Shown here one piece after another: positions 10,661-25,004 of a stretch of DNA of 48,288 nucleotides. Origin of the DNA: Pseudoalteromonas sp. S2755 (GTDB taxonomy: Bacteria > Pseudomonadota > Gammaproteobacteria > Enterobacterales > Alteromonadaceae); NCBI RefSeq assembly GCF_005886535.1, contig NZ_PNDS01000003.1:1-48288 (forward strand). The letters are read 5' to 3'. The stretch's first letter is position 1. Each line of letters opens with the position of its first letter. Both the position numbers and the translations under genes were made by a program. The notes under the pieces were generated by a model. The model saw nothing but the letters and a program-made list of their open reading frames with translations, was not told the origin of the DNA and did no database searches.

Positions 10661-11940
10661 GTAATGTGCGCGCACTCGCTGCCCAAACCCTATTTCAAGT
10701 CGTCGATAAAGGCGCGTCGTTAAGTGCTCAATTACCACTTGCCACCAGCCAGTTAGACGGTAAAGACAAAGCCTTGCTACAGCAGATTTGCTATGGCGTA
10801 TTGAGATATTTGCCTTCACTTGAACACTATTGCCAGCAGTTACTTGAGCAACCGCTTAAAGGTAAGCGCCGTGTTTTCCAGTTTTTGCTGTATGTGGGTA
10901 TTTACCAACTACAACATATGCGCGTACCAGCTCATGCTGCAGTAGCCGAAACGGTAAACGCATTGACGCCACTAAGAGCGCCCGGCATGAAAGGCTTAGT
11001 TAATGCAATTTTACGCAGCTTCCAACGTCATCAGGTCGAACTAGAAACCAGTGCAGCCGAAATCCCAGCTTGCTTATACAACCACCCGGGCTGGTTTATC
11101 AATCAACTAAAAGCGGCTTACCCAACTCAATGGCAAGCTATTTTAGAAGCGAATCAACAACAAGCACCAATGTGGCTGCGTGTTAACCAATCGCAATTCT
11201 CTACTGCCGATTATGCAGCTCTGCTAGACCAAGAAGGGATAGCCTATCAGCTTCATAGCGAATACCCAGACGGGATCTTGCTTGATAGCCCGATTGACGT
11301 TTATGCGCTACCACAATTTGCCGCTGGTGCTTGCTCAGTACAAGATGCCGCCGCCCAAAAAGCCGCGAGATTATTAGCGCCACAAGCAGGTGAAAATATT
11401 CTTGATGCTTGTGCTGCTCCAGGCGGTAAGACTTGTCATATTTTGGAGTTGGCAAACGCCAAAGTGACTGCAATTGACGCTGATGGTGATCGCTTGCTAC
11501 GTGTGGAGCAAAACCTTGAACGGATCGGATTGTCAGCCAAATGCCTTGAGGGCGATGCAAGTGACCCTGAAACATGGTGGGATGGCGAGCAATATGATCG
11601 CATCTTATTGGATGTACCTTGCTCTGCAACTGGCGTCATTAGAAGACACCCAGACATCAAATGGCTAAGACGCGCTTCTGATATTGATAACTTGGTGACG
11701 TTACAGGCACAAATTATTGATAAGATCTGGCCATTGCTTAAGCCCGGTGGCACACTAGTTTATGCTACCTGCTCAGTACTGCCACAAGAGAATCAGCAAC
11801 AGATCACACGCTTTCTTTCTGTGACCCCTGATGCGACGCTTGTACCTTTGCACGATGCAGACACACAAACACAACCAGGCTTGCAGCTATTACCCGGCTT
11901 GAGTGATGGGTTTTACTACGCAAAGTTGACAAAACAATAA
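10657..11940 (+). CDS. rsmB: 16S rRNA m5C967 methyltransferase
   Basis: The product (427 aa) methylates C967 of 16S rRNA. The N-terminal NusB-like RNA-binding domain covers about 1-140 ([31 protein letters not shown]). The C-terminal SAM domain shows [16 protein letters not shown], then [18 protein letters not shown] with the catalytic PC cysteine and [14 protein letters not shown] with the second cysteine. It starts with GTG overlapping the fmt stop and is followed 22 bases later by trkA. Confidence 0.97.
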   Translation: MSNVRALAAQTLFQVVDKGASLSAQLPLATSQLDGKDKALLQQICYGVLRYLPSLEHYCQQLLEQPLKGKRRVFQFLLYVGIYQLQHMRVPAHAAVAETVNALTPLRAPGMKGLVNAILRSFQRHQVELETSAAEIPACLYNHPGWFINQLKAAYPTQWQAILEANQQQAPMWLRVNQSQFSTADYAALLDQEGIAYQLHSEYPDGILLDSPIDVYALPQFAAGACSVQDAAAQKAARLLAPQAGENILDACAAPGGKTCHILELANAKVTAIDADGDRLLRVEQNLERIGLSAKCLEGDASDPETWWDGEQYDRILLDVPCSATGVIRRHPDIKWLRRASDIDNLVTLQAQIIDKIWPLLKPGGTLVYATCSVLPQENQQQITRFLSVTPDATLVPLHDADTQTQPGLQLLPGLSDGFYYAKLTKQ

Positions 11941-11962
11941 TAGAAAATCGACCGTAACCAAT

Positions 11963-13339
11963 ATGAAAATCATCATCTTAGGCGCCGGCCAAGTCGGCGG
12001 AACACTGGCAGAAAACCTCGTCGGTGAAGAAAACGAAATTACTGTTGTCGACATCGATGGCGAGCGCTTAAGAGAGCTGCAAGACAAATACGATCTACAA
12101 GGGGTCACTGGCCACAGTGCGCACCCAGATATCTTACGCCAAGCAGGTGCTGAAGATGCCGACATGATAATCGCCGTAACCAGCTCGGATGAAGTCAATA
12201 TGATTGCGTGTCAGGTTGCCTATAGTATTTTCAATACGCCGACCAAAATTGCGCGGATCCGTTCTGAGCAATACTTAAAGTACAAAGAAAAACTGTTTCA
12301 TAATGACGACCTACCAGTCGACCATTACATCGCACCAGAACAGCTAGTAACACAATATATCCGTAGGTTAATAGATTACCCAGGCGCTTTACAGGTGCTG
12401 CAATTTGCCGAGGGCATGTTGTCACTCGTCGCGGTTAAAGCTTATTACGGTGGTTTACTTGTTGGCTATGCACTTTCTGCATTAAAAGAGCATATTCCAA
12501 ACGTCGATACCCGCGTTGCCGCTATTTATCGTCAAGGCAAAGCCATCAAGCCACTCGGCACCACTGTAATTGAAGCCGATGATGAAGTCTTCTTTATCGC
12601 CGCAACTAAGCATATTCGTGCGGTCATGAACGAGCTACAAAAGCTCGAACGCTCTTACAAAAAAATTATGATTGCCGGTGGCGGTAACATAGGTGCGGGA
12701 CTCGCCAGTTCATTAGACAAGAACCACAGCGTCAAGCTTATTGAGCGCAATCAAGCTCGGGCCACACAATTGTCTGAAACGCTAGACAATACGGTGGTTT
12801 TTTGTGGCGATGCCTCAGACCAAGAATTGCTATCAGAAGAACATATAGAGCAAGTGGACGTGTTCATCGCGGTGACGAACGACGACGAAGCCAATATTAT
12901 GGCTGCGATGCTTGCAAAACGTATGGGCGTACAAAAAACCATGGCGCTTATTCAACGAGGAGCCTATGTCGACCTCGTGCAGGGTGGCGACATTGATATT
13001 GCTATCTCACCACAACAAGCGACTATCTCAGCGCTACTCACCCACGTTCGCCGTGGTGATATCGTTAACGTGTATTCATTGCGTAAAGGTGCAGCAGAGG
13101 CCATTGAAGCCGTCGCACATGGCGATGAAAACACCTCAAAGGTTGTTGGCCGTGCTATTCGGGATATCAAATTACCACCTGGCGCGACTATTGGTGCCAT
13201 TGTCCGTGATGAAGATGTACTGATCGCACATGACGATACTATAATTCTCTCTGGCGACCATGTGATCATGTTCCTGATCGACAAAAAGCAAATCGGCGTT
13301 GTGGAAAAACTCTTCCAAGTAAGTGCTTTATTTGTCTAA
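11963..13339 (+). CDS. trkA: Trk potassium uptake NAD-binding protein TrkA
   Basis: The product (458 aa, usual length) is the peripheral cytoplasmic subunit of the Trk potassium transporter. It contains two RCK units, each with a Rossmann fold and a TrkA-C subdomain: the first starts [21 protein letters not shown], and the second starts near residue 233 with [15 protein letters not shown]. It gates the TrkH channel encoded nearby on the other strand. A 9-bp inverted repeat overlaps the stop (13322-13345) and may act as the 3' end of the def-fmt-rsmB-trkA transcript. Confidence 0.97.
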   Translation: MKIIILGAGQVGGTLAENLVGEENEITVVDIDGERLRELQDKYDLQGVTGHSAHPDILRQAGAEDADMIIAVTSSDEVNMIACQVAYSIFNTPTKIARIRSEQYLKYKEKLFHNDDLPVDHYIAPEQLVTQYIRRLIDYPGALQVLQFAEGMLSLVAVKAYYGGLLVGYALSALKEHIPNVDTRVAAIYRQGKAIKPLGTTVIEADDEVFFIAATKHIRAVMNELQKLERSYKKIMIAGGGNIGAGLASSLDKNHSVKLIERNQARATQLSETLDNTVVFCGDASDQELLSEEHIEQVDVFIAVTNDDEANIMAAMLAKRMGVQKTMALIQRGAYVDLVQGGDIDIAISPQQATISALLTHVRRGDIVNVYSLRKGAAEAIEAVAHGDENTSKVVGRAIRDIKLPPGATIGAIVRDEDVLIAHDDTIILSGDHVIMFLIDKKQIGVVEKLFQVSALFV

Positions 13340-13345
13340 AGCACT
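13322..13345 (+). terminator. Stem-loop overlapping the trkA stop
   Basis: AGTGCTTTA (13322-13330) pairs with TAAAGCACT (13337-13345) around a 6-base loop. It spans the end of trkA between convergent genes. There is no clear U-tract, so it is only a candidate transcript end. Confidence 0.4.
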
Positions 13346-13352
13346 ATGTTCG

Positions 13353-14036
13353 CTAAGTCTCTTGTTGATCTTGAAAAATAGACAAGTCGATAAGGTAATC
13401 TTTTAGTACACTACGGATTATGTCCGGAGCTGAAGTTAAGTGAATACCTAAAGAGACGATTTGATCATGGCTTTTTATACGCCGAATATCTCCCTCTAGC
13501 GTGATCTGATTCCCTTCTTTACCTTCAATGAAAACCTCACATTTCAGCCCCTCTTCCATATGCTCGGCATCAATCGACGTTAAGTCTAGCTGTAAACCAG
13601 CAAGTGAAATGTCCTTTATAACCCCGACATCTTTACTGCCATGACAGTGAAATTTTGCGGGAATCAAGGTTGGCACCCGGTTTTGCGAGCGGAGTTTGTA
13701 GGTTTGTACTTTTTCAGGTAAATAAAGAAAAATAAGCCGCGCGGGATGGACTGAGACCGCTTTTATTTGCGATTTGAATGCAATGACCTGACCATCGCCA
13801 TTTTCGAGCAAAGCTCGGACGATAACCGAAGTCCCTTCCATCACAAAGTCCAGCGCCGCGCCTAATCGCTTAGGGTTGGGATGGTTAAGAATTAAAAACG
13901 CCCCTTGGAGCATACCGACGTATTCTGTTTTTACTCGCTTGCTATTTGCCGGTAAACAAATTTCTAAATCAACAATACTTCCAGCGCTGATAGCGGTGAG
14001 CAAAGTATCTTGCCCAACCTCCTGAGTTTTTAACAT
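13353..14036 (-). CDS. PilZ-domain cyclic-di-GMP binding protein, YcgR-like
   Basis: The product (227 aa) has an N-terminal YcgR-type beta domain (about 8-108) and a C-terminal PilZ domain (about 112-220). The PilZ ligand motifs are present: RSQNR (116-120, the RxxxR element) and DISLAG (142-147, the D-x-S-x-x-G element). Proteins of this build bind cyclic di-GMP and act on flagellar motors or other surface behaviour; the target here is unknown. I start at the ATG at 14036, which has GGAAGG nine bases upstream; a GTG 24 bases earlier is open but lacks a site. It is cytoplasmic, with no membrane segment, and is convergent with trkA. Confidence 0.9.
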   Translation of the reverse strand: MLKTQEVGQDTLLTAISAGSIVDLEICLPANSKRVKTEYVGMLQGAFLILNHPNPKRLGAALDFVMEGTSVIVRALLENGDGQVIAFKSQIKAVSVHPARLIFLYLPEKVQTYKLRSQNRVPTLIPAKFHCHGSKDVGVIKDISLAGLQLDLTSIDAEHMEEGLKCEVFIEGKEGNQITLEGDIRRIKSHDQIVSLGIHLTSAPDIIRSVLKDYLIDLSIFQDQQET

Positions 14037-14164
14037 GGATCCAACCCTTCCTGAGTTCACTCTACTACTTTTTTATTGTAGCAGTTTTAGTGGAAGGCCA
14101 TTTAAAACTGAATTCAGATTAATTACAACTCTTCGACTATCAAAAGAACCTAAAAAAGGGACGG

Positions 14165-14776
14165 TTATTTTACTAAAAAGTGACTTTTTAACATTATTGC
14201 GCCATCTCTTAGCGTCATCATTCTACTTTGTACTTCAAGTGAGCTTTGTGGTAGTGCGAGCTCTTCAGCTTCAATAAACAACATCATAGGTTCGCTATTG
14301 CGCTTAGCAACAAATAATATGCCCGAGACATCACGCTTGACTACACAGCCCACTGTCTCAAAATCATCGACAATTGCTGGTATCTGGCGCCTTTGCCAGA
14401 GCTCATTTTCTGAGATCACTTGGACAACGAAACGCGCACCGCTCTCACAGCCAACTTGATGAAATAAGTCATAGCTCTGTGCACGCCCTAATGTAAGCTG
14501 ATTAAGCTGCAAGTAACCGACTTCATCAATTAAGCTATTCAACTGCATTACGCTTCGTTCTATAAGCTGCATACCTAAGCCCTGCTCATGGCTAGCAGCA
14601 AATCCCTTTATTACTTTAAATCCTTTATCTGAAAAGCGTGTGGCAAGCAATATCGTCGCCTCCAAGTTAAATCGTTGTAAAAATACTGACACTTGAAAAC
14701 CCCGAAAATCCGAGTTTTTGAAATTTTTATTAACTTTTTCTTTGCGAAGTTCAAAAATAAGATGACAACTTGTCAC
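14165..14776 (-). CDS. Unrecognised protein between trkH and the PilZ gene
   Basis: I do not recognise this 203-residue product. It has no signal peptide or membrane helix and looks like a compact alpha/beta cytoplasmic protein (hydrophobic strand-like runs such as ARFVVQVI and SGILFVAKR). The GTG start at 14776 is uncertain: there is no clear ribosome site, the first 25 residues are very basic, and a second GTG about 28 codons in (before SVFLQRFNLEA) could be the true start. It lies downstream of trkH and upstream of the PilZ gene on the same strand, so it might share a transcript with either. The 5' part is notably A/T rich. Confidence 0.65.
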   Translation of the reverse strand: MTSCHLIFELRKEKVNKNFKNSDFRGFQVSVFLQRFNLEATILLATRFSDKGFKVIKGFAASHEQGLGMQLIERSVMQLNSLIDEVGYLQLNQLTLGRAQSYDLFHQVGCESGARFVVQVISENELWQRRQIPAIVDDFETVGCVVKRDVSGILFVAKRNSEPMMLFIEAEELALPQSSLEVQSRMMTLRDGAIMLKSHFLVK

Positions 14777-14810
14777 TGTAGCAACAGAAGCGAAGTAATA
14801 ATACTGTCAG

Positions 14811-14838
14811 TTGTAGGCTCTTAGCAAAAGAGCCACAA
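14811..14838 (-). terminator. Stem-loop after trkH
   Basis: GGCTCTT (14816-14822) pairs with AAGAGCC (14828-14834), extended by TTGT/ACAA on the outside with one bulged A. It lies 12 bases beyond the trkH stop. There is no strong U-tract on the minus strand; it may be a weak terminator or an mRNA 3' stabiliser. Confidence 0.45.
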
Positions 14839-14849
14839 CTTAAGCACAG

Positions 14850-16301
14850 TTACCCACGCCAGAAGGTAGGAGTAAATAAGACTAACAGTGTAAAGATCTC
14901 TAAGCGACCAAAGACCATTGCAAGCGTAAGGATCCACTTTGCAGTATCACTAATATCACCATAATGCGCCGCAACCTCTCCCAACCCTGGCCCCAAGTTG
15001 TTTAGACACGCCGCAGTTGCTGAAAATGCGGTAATGTTATCGAGCCCCGTACCCAACAATGCAATCATAATAATCACAAACACCAGTGCATAAGCCGAGA
15101 AAAACCCCCACACCGCTTCGACCACTTTGTCTGGTAGTGCCTTTCGACCCAATTTTATCGAGTATATGGCACGCGGATGCACTAAACGATTAAGCTCACG
15201 GATCCCCTGTAAATAAAGCAAAAAGACACGTACAACCTTCATCCCACCACCCGTAGAGCCAGCACAACCACCAATAAAGCTGGAGAAAATCAGCAGAATA
15301 GGTAAAAACAGCGGCCAGGTTGAGAAACTATCGGTCGCAAAGCCTGCGGTAGTGCTAATTGACACAGCCTGAAACATCGCTTGATCTAAAGTTTCATCAC
15401 CCGTTTCATAGACATTGTTTGACGACAATACCGCAAAGCAAATCACCACCAACGCCAACTGGATAAATAGAAAGACTTTAAACTCAGGATCTCGCAAATA
15501 AGCTTTAATATTACGGCTCGATACAGCAGCATAATGTAGCGAAAAGTTAATGGCAGCAATCAATAAAAAGACGACACAAATAACATTAATAAATGGATTA
15601 TCGAAGTAACCCATAGAAGCATCATAGGTTGAGAAGCCGCCGATGGCTATCGTGGCAAACGCATGACAGATAGCATCAAACCAATTCATTCCTGCGACCC
15701 AATAGGCCAGTGTACAAGCCGCCGTTAGCGATACATAGATATACCAAAGGTGCTTAGCGGTATCGGCAATGCGCGGTGTCATTTTTGAGTCTTTAACTGG
15801 ACCTGGTGTTTCAGCACGATATAACTGCATACCACCAACCCCAAGCATAGGGAGGACGGCTACAGCTAATACGATGATCCCCATACCACCAAGCCACTGC
15901 AACTGCTGGCGATAGAACAATACCGCTTTGGGTAAGTGTTCTATACCCGTCAATACCGTGGCCCCTGTCGTTGTCAGCCCAGAAAAAGCTTCAAACACGG
16001 CATCTGCTAGAGATAGATTCGGTTTATCTAAGAAAATGAGCGGCAATGATGCAAACGACCCCAGTACCAGCCAGAATAAGACAACGATTAAGAAGCCCTC
16101 TCTGGCTTTAAGATCACCGTTTTCCTTGCGGTTTGGGTAGTACGCAAACAGACCCATTAGCACACTAAAAATGAAAGCTAAAACAAAAGGTACACCACCA
16201 CCATCTTTGTATATCAAAGATACAATGGCTGGTGGCACCATAGTGATACTAAATAGAGCGACTAACTGCCCGAGTATTTTTATTATGGTACGAAATTGCA
16301 T
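14850..16301 (-). CDS. trkH: Trk potassium uptake channel TrkH
   Basis: The product (483 aa) is the integral membrane channel subunit of the Trk system, working with TrkA. Ten or so membrane helices are evident. Filter-type loops are visible, including GLTTTGATVLTG, AIGGFSTYDAS, STTAGFATDS and TAACLNNLGPGLG, where the glycines form the selectivity filter. The C-terminal RLEIFTLLVLF element is typical. The start MQFRTIIKILG matches the family. The gene is about 1.5 kb from trkA on the opposite strand, so the two subunits are transcribed separately. Confidence 0.97.
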   Translation of the reverse strand: MQFRTIIKILGQLVALFSITMVPPAIVSLIYKDGGGVPFVLAFIFSVLMGLFAYYPNRKENGDLKAREGFLIVVLFWLVLGSFASLPLIFLDKPNLSLADAVFEAFSGLTTTGATVLTGIEHLPKAVLFYRQQLQWLGGMGIIVLAVAVLPMLGVGGMQLYRAETPGPVKDSKMTPRIADTAKHLWYIYVSLTAACTLAYWVAGMNWFDAICHAFATIAIGGFSTYDASMGYFDNPFINVICVVFLLIAAINFSLHYAAVSSRNIKAYLRDPEFKVFLFIQLALVVICFAVLSSNNVYETGDETLDQAMFQAVSISTTAGFATDSFSTWPLFLPILLIFSSFIGGCAGSTGGGMKVVRVFLLYLQGIRELNRLVHPRAIYSIKLGRKALPDKVVEAVWGFFSAYALVFVIIMIALLGTGLDNITAFSATAACLNNLGPGLGEVAAHYGDISDTAKWILTLAMVFGRLEIFTLLVLFTPTFWRG

Positions 16302-16363
16302 TTGTACGCTGCGCTTTTTGTTGTTTAACCTGAGGTTAATGAGTGAATGTAAAGAAGTAGATC

Positions 16364-16981
16364 CTACTCCTTGAGTTGCTTAAATAATACAACACCATTG
16401 GTTAATTCATAAATAGCATCAATGATTTGTTGTGTTTCACGACTATCTACTACTATTTGCCAAGTAATATTAGCAGCGTATTCTTTATCTAAATTTAGCA
16501 CTGTAAACTGACTTTGTAATAGCTGTTCTATCACACCCTGAAGATGGTAATCACTCTGGCCAACAATGATAGAAGCAGGTACTTTTTTAGTCGTACTTAG
16601 CTGTGCTAGCGCGTTGTTAAGCGTGCCCCCATAGGCTCTGACTAACCCCCCAGTGCCAAGCTTTATACCGCCAAAATAACGTGTCGTCACCGCTGTGATC
16701 TCACCAATTCCAGATCCCATCAGTACATTTAGCATAGGCTTACCCGCTGTGCCATTGGGCTCACCATCATCAGAAAACCCTAATACATGACTGCCACCTG
16801 GAGCTCCAGCAATATGTGCCCAGCAATTGTGTCTTGCATCAGGATACGCATCATTAATCTGTTTTATGAACGCTTTTGCATCTTCGATGGTTGGCGTATG
16901 GGCCAAATGTACGATAAACGTACTTTTCTTAATTTCCTCGTGATGGCTTATAGACTCACTCGGAATGAAGTATTCAGACAT
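16364..16981 (-). CDS. yigZ: IMPACT/YigZ family protein
   Basis: The product (205 aa) belongs to the YigZ/IMPACT family. The N-terminal UPF0029 domain is present, with DARHNCWAH, FSDDGEPNGTAGKPML and TRYFGGIKLGTGGLVRAYGG, followed by a C-terminal ferredoxin-like domain (DUF1949) from about residue 135. Homologues in eukaryotes act on translational control; the bacterial role is unclear. It follows pepQ and precedes trkH, both on the minus strand, and GGAAC precedes the ATG. Confidence 0.94.
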   Translation of the reverse strand: MSEYFIPSESISHHEEIKKSTFIVHLAHTPTIEDAKAFIKQINDAYPDARHNCWAHIAGAPGGSHVLGFSDDGEPNGTAGKPMLNVLMGSGIGEITAVTTRYFGGIKLGTGGLVRAYGGTLNNALAQLSTTKKVPASIIVGQSDYHLQGVIEQLLQSQFTVLNLDKEYAANITWQIVVDSRETQQIIDAIYELTNGVVLFKQLKE

Positions 16982-16998
16982 AATGTTCCAAACTAAAA

Positions 16999-17016
16999 GG
17001 GAGCCAATCGGCCCCC
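16999..17016 (-). terminator. Imperfect hairpin after pepQ
   Basis: On the minus strand, GGG and GCC pair with GGC and CCC around a 4-base loop with one mismatch, followed by TTTTAGTTT. It lies between the pepQ stop and the yigZ start and is probably an intrinsic terminator. Confidence 0.5.
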
Positions 17017-17048
17017 AAATATACTTGTTTTCAGCGCTAGAAATTAGC

Positions 17049-18392
<1,344 letters not shown>

Positions 18393-18465
18393 TCACATAC
18401 TTTCGAGTCTATCATAGCTGTTACCTAAAAACGACGAACTGAGTCTAAGCACCAGCCATGTGCGG

Positions 18466-20355
18466 TCATTTCACAATTTTCATATCCAAGATGCTTGCCA
18501 ATATATTGCCATCACGACCAAGGCGAGTATGGTAAACCTGTCGATATGCCATCACATTTTTCACGTAGTCTCGTGTTTCTCTGTACGGGATCAACTCAAT
18601 CCAAAGCTCAGCTGGCATGGCCTCTGAAGGCAGCCAACGCTTAATTCTATGATAGCCCGCGTTGTACGACGCTGTCGCCAAGATCTCATTCCCGGCATTC
18701 TTACGCTTCAAATATTCTAAATAACTAGTCCCCAAGCGAATGTTTGTGGCCGGATGATAAAGGCGATTTTTTGCCACGCGCTTGCGGTTGTTGACATATT
18801 TGGCGGTGCTTGGCAGCAGCTGCATTAAACCGTGGGCATTCGCACTCGAACGTGCATCCGGTGCGAAAGAGCTTTCTCGGCGAGCAACCGCGATACTCCA
18901 CGCAACATCGACTCGATTACGCTCACTATATTTAGTGAACAGATCTTTAAACGCCATCGGGAAACGTAAATCAACGTAGTCCCATGCTTTGATCTGTGCA
19001 AGGGTAAAAATAGTGCTGTCATACCAATCAAACTCTGCAGCCAATATGGATGCAGCAAGCTTTTCTTCTTTGCTTGAGGTGTTAGTAAGGTAGTTCCACT
19101 CTCGGCGTGCTTGAGTATACCTTTCCAGTTCGTATAAAGCCTTTGCCCGCTTAAAGCCAGGCGCATGGGATACCCGTTCTACAATGCTAGGTTCAACATT
19201 TAACGGCGTTTCATTCAGTGATACTGGTAATCCTAATCGGGCAGCAGCCAAAAAGCCGTAGTAATCACGCTCTTGTGCTAATTGCTGCCAAATCTCGTTA
19301 GCTTTGGCCAACTCGCCACGCTTCGCGAGGCTGTATGCAAGCCAATATTGCTGACCATTGCTAAGCTGCTCGTGACCCACGAATAAGGCCGAGATCCCTT
19401 CCCAGTCTTGCTCTTTTAGCATGTTACTCATCAACCACTGTAGTAGCTTTTTGTCCTGCAGCGATTTAGGCACTTTATTAAGCCAAAATCGTGCATCTTC
19501 GTGGCCTTTAGACGCAAGCGCTAAAGCAAAGCGATAAGCAACGCTATCCTTTTGCTGCTGAGTAAAGGTAAACATATCCTGCATTTTCTGCCAGGCACGC
19601 AGCGCTAAATCTGGATCGCGCCAAACTAGGCGTCTTACACCATATACCGCAATTTCGGCTTCTTTTTCAGTACGCTTACTAAACCGATAAAGTCCAGCAG
19701 CCGCACTCGGATCTTGGCGAACTTTTTTATAAAGCTCGGCAAGATAAGCCTCATTTTTTGGTAACAGCTTCTCAAGATAATCTAGCAATGAAGTCTGACC
19801 GGATTGCGCGGCATTAGTAATTCGCTGCCAGACGCGATCGGGCGTCCTATACCCCGCTTTTTGCCATTGGTTAAAAAGACCATCACAAGCTCTGGGCTGA
19901 GACTTCCCCACCGTCCAAATATCTGTCACCTGATCAAGAATCGCTTTTTTGGGGGCGCCCAAATCCAACTGATACGCCAAATACGTACACTTGAGTTCAA
20001 CATCACTGGTCTCACGATAGAACTCAATGAATCGTGCTTTCTTTTTATACCGCTTTAAATAATCGAGCCAAGCAGAGCGTACTGGCCATTCTAATGGGGT
20101 ATGCTCGTATACCGTTAAAAAGTGCTGAATTTCTTGCTGGTACTTGAGCTTAGGGTGACGCTTGTAAAACGCCATTTCAACGTATGGCTTAAGTGGGTGA
20201 TCGAGCTGCGCTATTGCAGCTTTAAAATTACTATAATTACCAGACCAAGCGACACGCTCGGCCTGTTTAAATTCGTCGTGAGTGCTATCGGCTGCACAGA
20301 GCCAGCTCACCATACATAAGCTGCCTGCAGCTAAGCGGGGTAACCAATATGTCAT
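18466..20355 (-). CDS. slt: Soluble lytic murein transglycosylase
   Basis: The product (629 aa) is a periplasmic enzyme that cleaves peptidoglycan glycan strands to 1,6-anhydro ends during wall turnover. A signal peptide (residues 1 to about 22, ending CAADS) is followed by a long superhelical ring (Slt70 U and L domains, about 25-460). The C-terminal lysozyme-like domain has the catalytic glutamate in ARRESSF, then ANAHGLMQLLP and ATASYNAGYHRIKRWLP. Length is close to E. coli Slt. The gene is divergent from fadB, 280 bases away. Confidence 0.95.
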   Translation of the reverse strand: MTYWLPRLAAGSLCMVSWLCAADSTHDEFKQAERVAWSGNYSNFKAAIAQLDHPLKPYVEMAFYKRHPKLKYQQEIQHFLTVYEHTPLEWPVRSAWLDYLKRYKKKARFIEFYRETSDVELKCTYLAYQLDLGAPKKAILDQVTDIWTVGKSQPRACDGLFNQWQKAGYRTPDRVWQRITNAAQSGQTSLLDYLEKLLPKNEAYLAELYKKVRQDPSAAAGLYRFSKRTEKEAEIAVYGVRRLVWRDPDLALRAWQKMQDMFTFTQQQKDSVAYRFALALASKGHEDARFWLNKVPKSLQDKKLLQWLMSNMLKEQDWEGISALFVGHEQLSNGQQYWLAYSLAKRGELAKANEIWQQLAQERDYYGFLAAARLGLPVSLNETPLNVEPSIVERVSHAPGFKRAKALYELERYTQARREWNYLTNTSSKEEKLAASILAAEFDWYDSTIFTLAQIKAWDYVDLRFPMAFKDLFTKYSERNRVDVAWSIAVARRESSFAPDARSSANAHGLMQLLPSTAKYVNNRKRVAKNRLYHPATNIRLGTSYLEYLKRKNAGNEILATASYNAGYHRIKRWLPSEAMPAELWIELIPYRETRDYVKNVMAYRQVYHTRLGRDGNILASILDMKIVK

Positions 20356-20635
20356 GCAAACCCTTTTTTATCTGCCAAAAGAATACACACCTAAATTGAA
20401 ATACAGCCAAATTATGCTTATCTAAAGGTGGCGCTGAAGACCAAAACTCGGCTTGTCATTTGCGAGCATGCTCATAAACGACACTAAATGCGAGGTGCGT
20501 AAAGCCACCATAGCAAACCGACTCAGGTATTTCAGTAAATGCGCGGTAAATTTTTCATTGCAATTTGCCGCCAAAGGATCCACACTGATTGAAATTACAA
20601 CTCATCGTACCAGTGTAAAGCACGGGAGAACATGT

Positions 20636-23969
<3,334 letters not shown>

Positions 23970-24033
23970 TTCCAACCAGCTGGTACTGGACTTTTATAAG
24001 ACAATACCAGCACACAACTTCAACTTGGTGACC

Positions 24034-24066
24034 AAGGCAAAACGGCACAACTGTTTTGCCTTTTTT
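24034..24066 (+). terminator. Terminator of fadBA
   Basis: AAGGCAAAAC (24034-24043) pairs with GTTTTGCCTT (24053-24062) around a 9-base loop, followed by a T run to 24066. It lies about 65 bases after fadA. Confidence 0.85.
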
Positions 24067-24178
24067 ATTACCTGCATTTACCTTACCTCGGTTGGCTAAG
24101 ACTTGAGTTATCCAAACTTGAGCTTACTTACAACATGCGGTTAAAATAGCGGTTTTCGTAACTAACAAGGCCACCACA

Positions 24179-24418
24179 ATGAGTTTTGATAATACCGACC
24201 ATACCTTAGATGCAGTAGGCTTACGTTGTCCGGAACCGGTAATGATGATTAGAGGCATGGTGAGGCGGATGAACTTAGGTGAGACGTTGTTAGTTATCGC
24301 AGATGATCCCTCAACGACAAGAGACATTCCGAGCTTCTGTGAATTTATGGATCACACTTTGGTAGCCAAAGCAGTGGCTGAATCTCCTTACAAATATGTG
24401 ATTAAGAAAGGTCAGTGA
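24179..24418 (+). CDS. tusA: TusA-family sulfur carrier protein
   Basis: The product (79 aa) is a small SirA/TusA-fold protein that accepts persulfide sulfur from IscS and passes it on for tRNA 2-thiouridine synthesis. The signature [11 protein letters not shown] holds the acceptor cysteine (residue 17) and the CPxP motif. Length and fold are normal. It is a single gene between two terminators, with AAGG before the ATG. Confidence 0.93.
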   Translation: MSFDNTDHTLDAVGLRCPEPVMMIRGMVRRMNLGETLLVIADDPSTTRDIPSFCEFMDHTLVAKAVAESPYKYVIKKGQ

Positions 24419-24462
24419 TCTCCTCTTTAACACACTGTTTGAACTCATAAGTCATAGACAAT

Positions 24463-24488
24463 AAAAAAGCGGCATCTGCCGCTTTTTT
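24463..24488. terminator. Bidirectional terminator between tusA and the lipoprotein gene
   Basis: Twelve-base arms (24463-24474 and 24477-24488) of the form AAAAAAGCGGCA / TGCCGCTTTTTT enclose a 2-base centre. It works in both directions and overlaps the last codons of the lipoprotein gene. Confidence 0.88.
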
Positions 24489-24933
24489 AAGATTTTACAA
24501 TCACCACCTTTGGTGAGCGAGGATTACGATAATCTAAGCGGATTTCGTACCAACCTTTTTTACTTGGCTTAAAGCTAAAGTAGTTATACACCGTGTTACA
24601 ATCCGCGACCAGCGGTTGTCCTAGCGTTAACTGCCCTTCACTCTTATAGCCACAGTTGTAGCCTTCACTCCACTGCTCATCAGCAATTTTAAATTCATAC
24701 ACTTTACCTGGGCTCATGAATCTTGCTTTTGTTGCGTAGATCCCCGGTTGTGCTTCTTCAAGGCGATACTGAGGTTCGGCATCCCACAGAGTGAAGTCAC
24801 CGCGTAAATACATTGTCTTATCCAACTCACCAGCAACAACCGGTGAAGTTGACGTTGTTGGCAATTGAAAGTTACTACTACAAGCGGTAAGTGCTAATAG
24901 CGCAATCGCCATTGCCCCTTGTTTTTTAATCAT
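24487..24933 (-). CDS. Small lipoprotein with a carbohydrate-binding-like beta domain
   Basis: The product (148 aa) has a lipoprotein signal ending in LTAC (cysteine at 18), followed by a linker rich in Ser, Thr and Pro. The rest, from about residue 38, has the pattern MYLRGDFTLWDA ... GIYATKARFMSPGKVYEFKIADEQW. This pattern resembles the beta-sandwich modules found in pullulanases and alpha-amylases. No catalytic domain is present. It is probably anchored in the outer membrane; sugar binding is inferred from this similarity only. It stands alone between two terminators. Confidence 0.85.
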   Translation of the reverse strand: MIKKQGAMAIALLALTACSSNFQLPTTSTSPVVAGELDKTMYLRGDFTLWDAEPQYRLEEAQPGIYATKARFMSPGKVYEFKIADEQWSEGYNCGYKSEGQLTLGQPLVADCNTVYNYFSFKPSKKGWYEIRLDYRNPRSPKVVIVKS

Positions 24934-24970
24934 AGCTAGACAGCCTTTTACTTGCTTTTACCAATCAGCA

Positions 24971-24994
24971 AAAAGCCAGCAGTTGCTGGCTTTT
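24971..24994 (-). terminator. Terminator of glyQS
   Basis: AAAAGCCAGCA (24971-24981) pairs with TGCTGGCTTTT (24984-24994) across a 2-base centre. On the minus strand it is followed by a T run, 11 bases after the glyS stop. Confidence 0.85.
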
Positions 24995-25004
24995 GTATCA
25001 GCAA

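Noticed and set aside
20453..20635. N-terminal extension of fadB from a TTG
   Set aside because: The 61 extra residues do not resemble FadB, and the ATG at 20636 has a good ribosome site and the conserved start.
20356..20635. FadR or PsrA operator upstream of fadB; palindrome GAGCATGCTC at 20464-20473
   Set aside because: No match to the operator sequences I know; a single 10-bp palindrome in 280 bases is not strong evidence.
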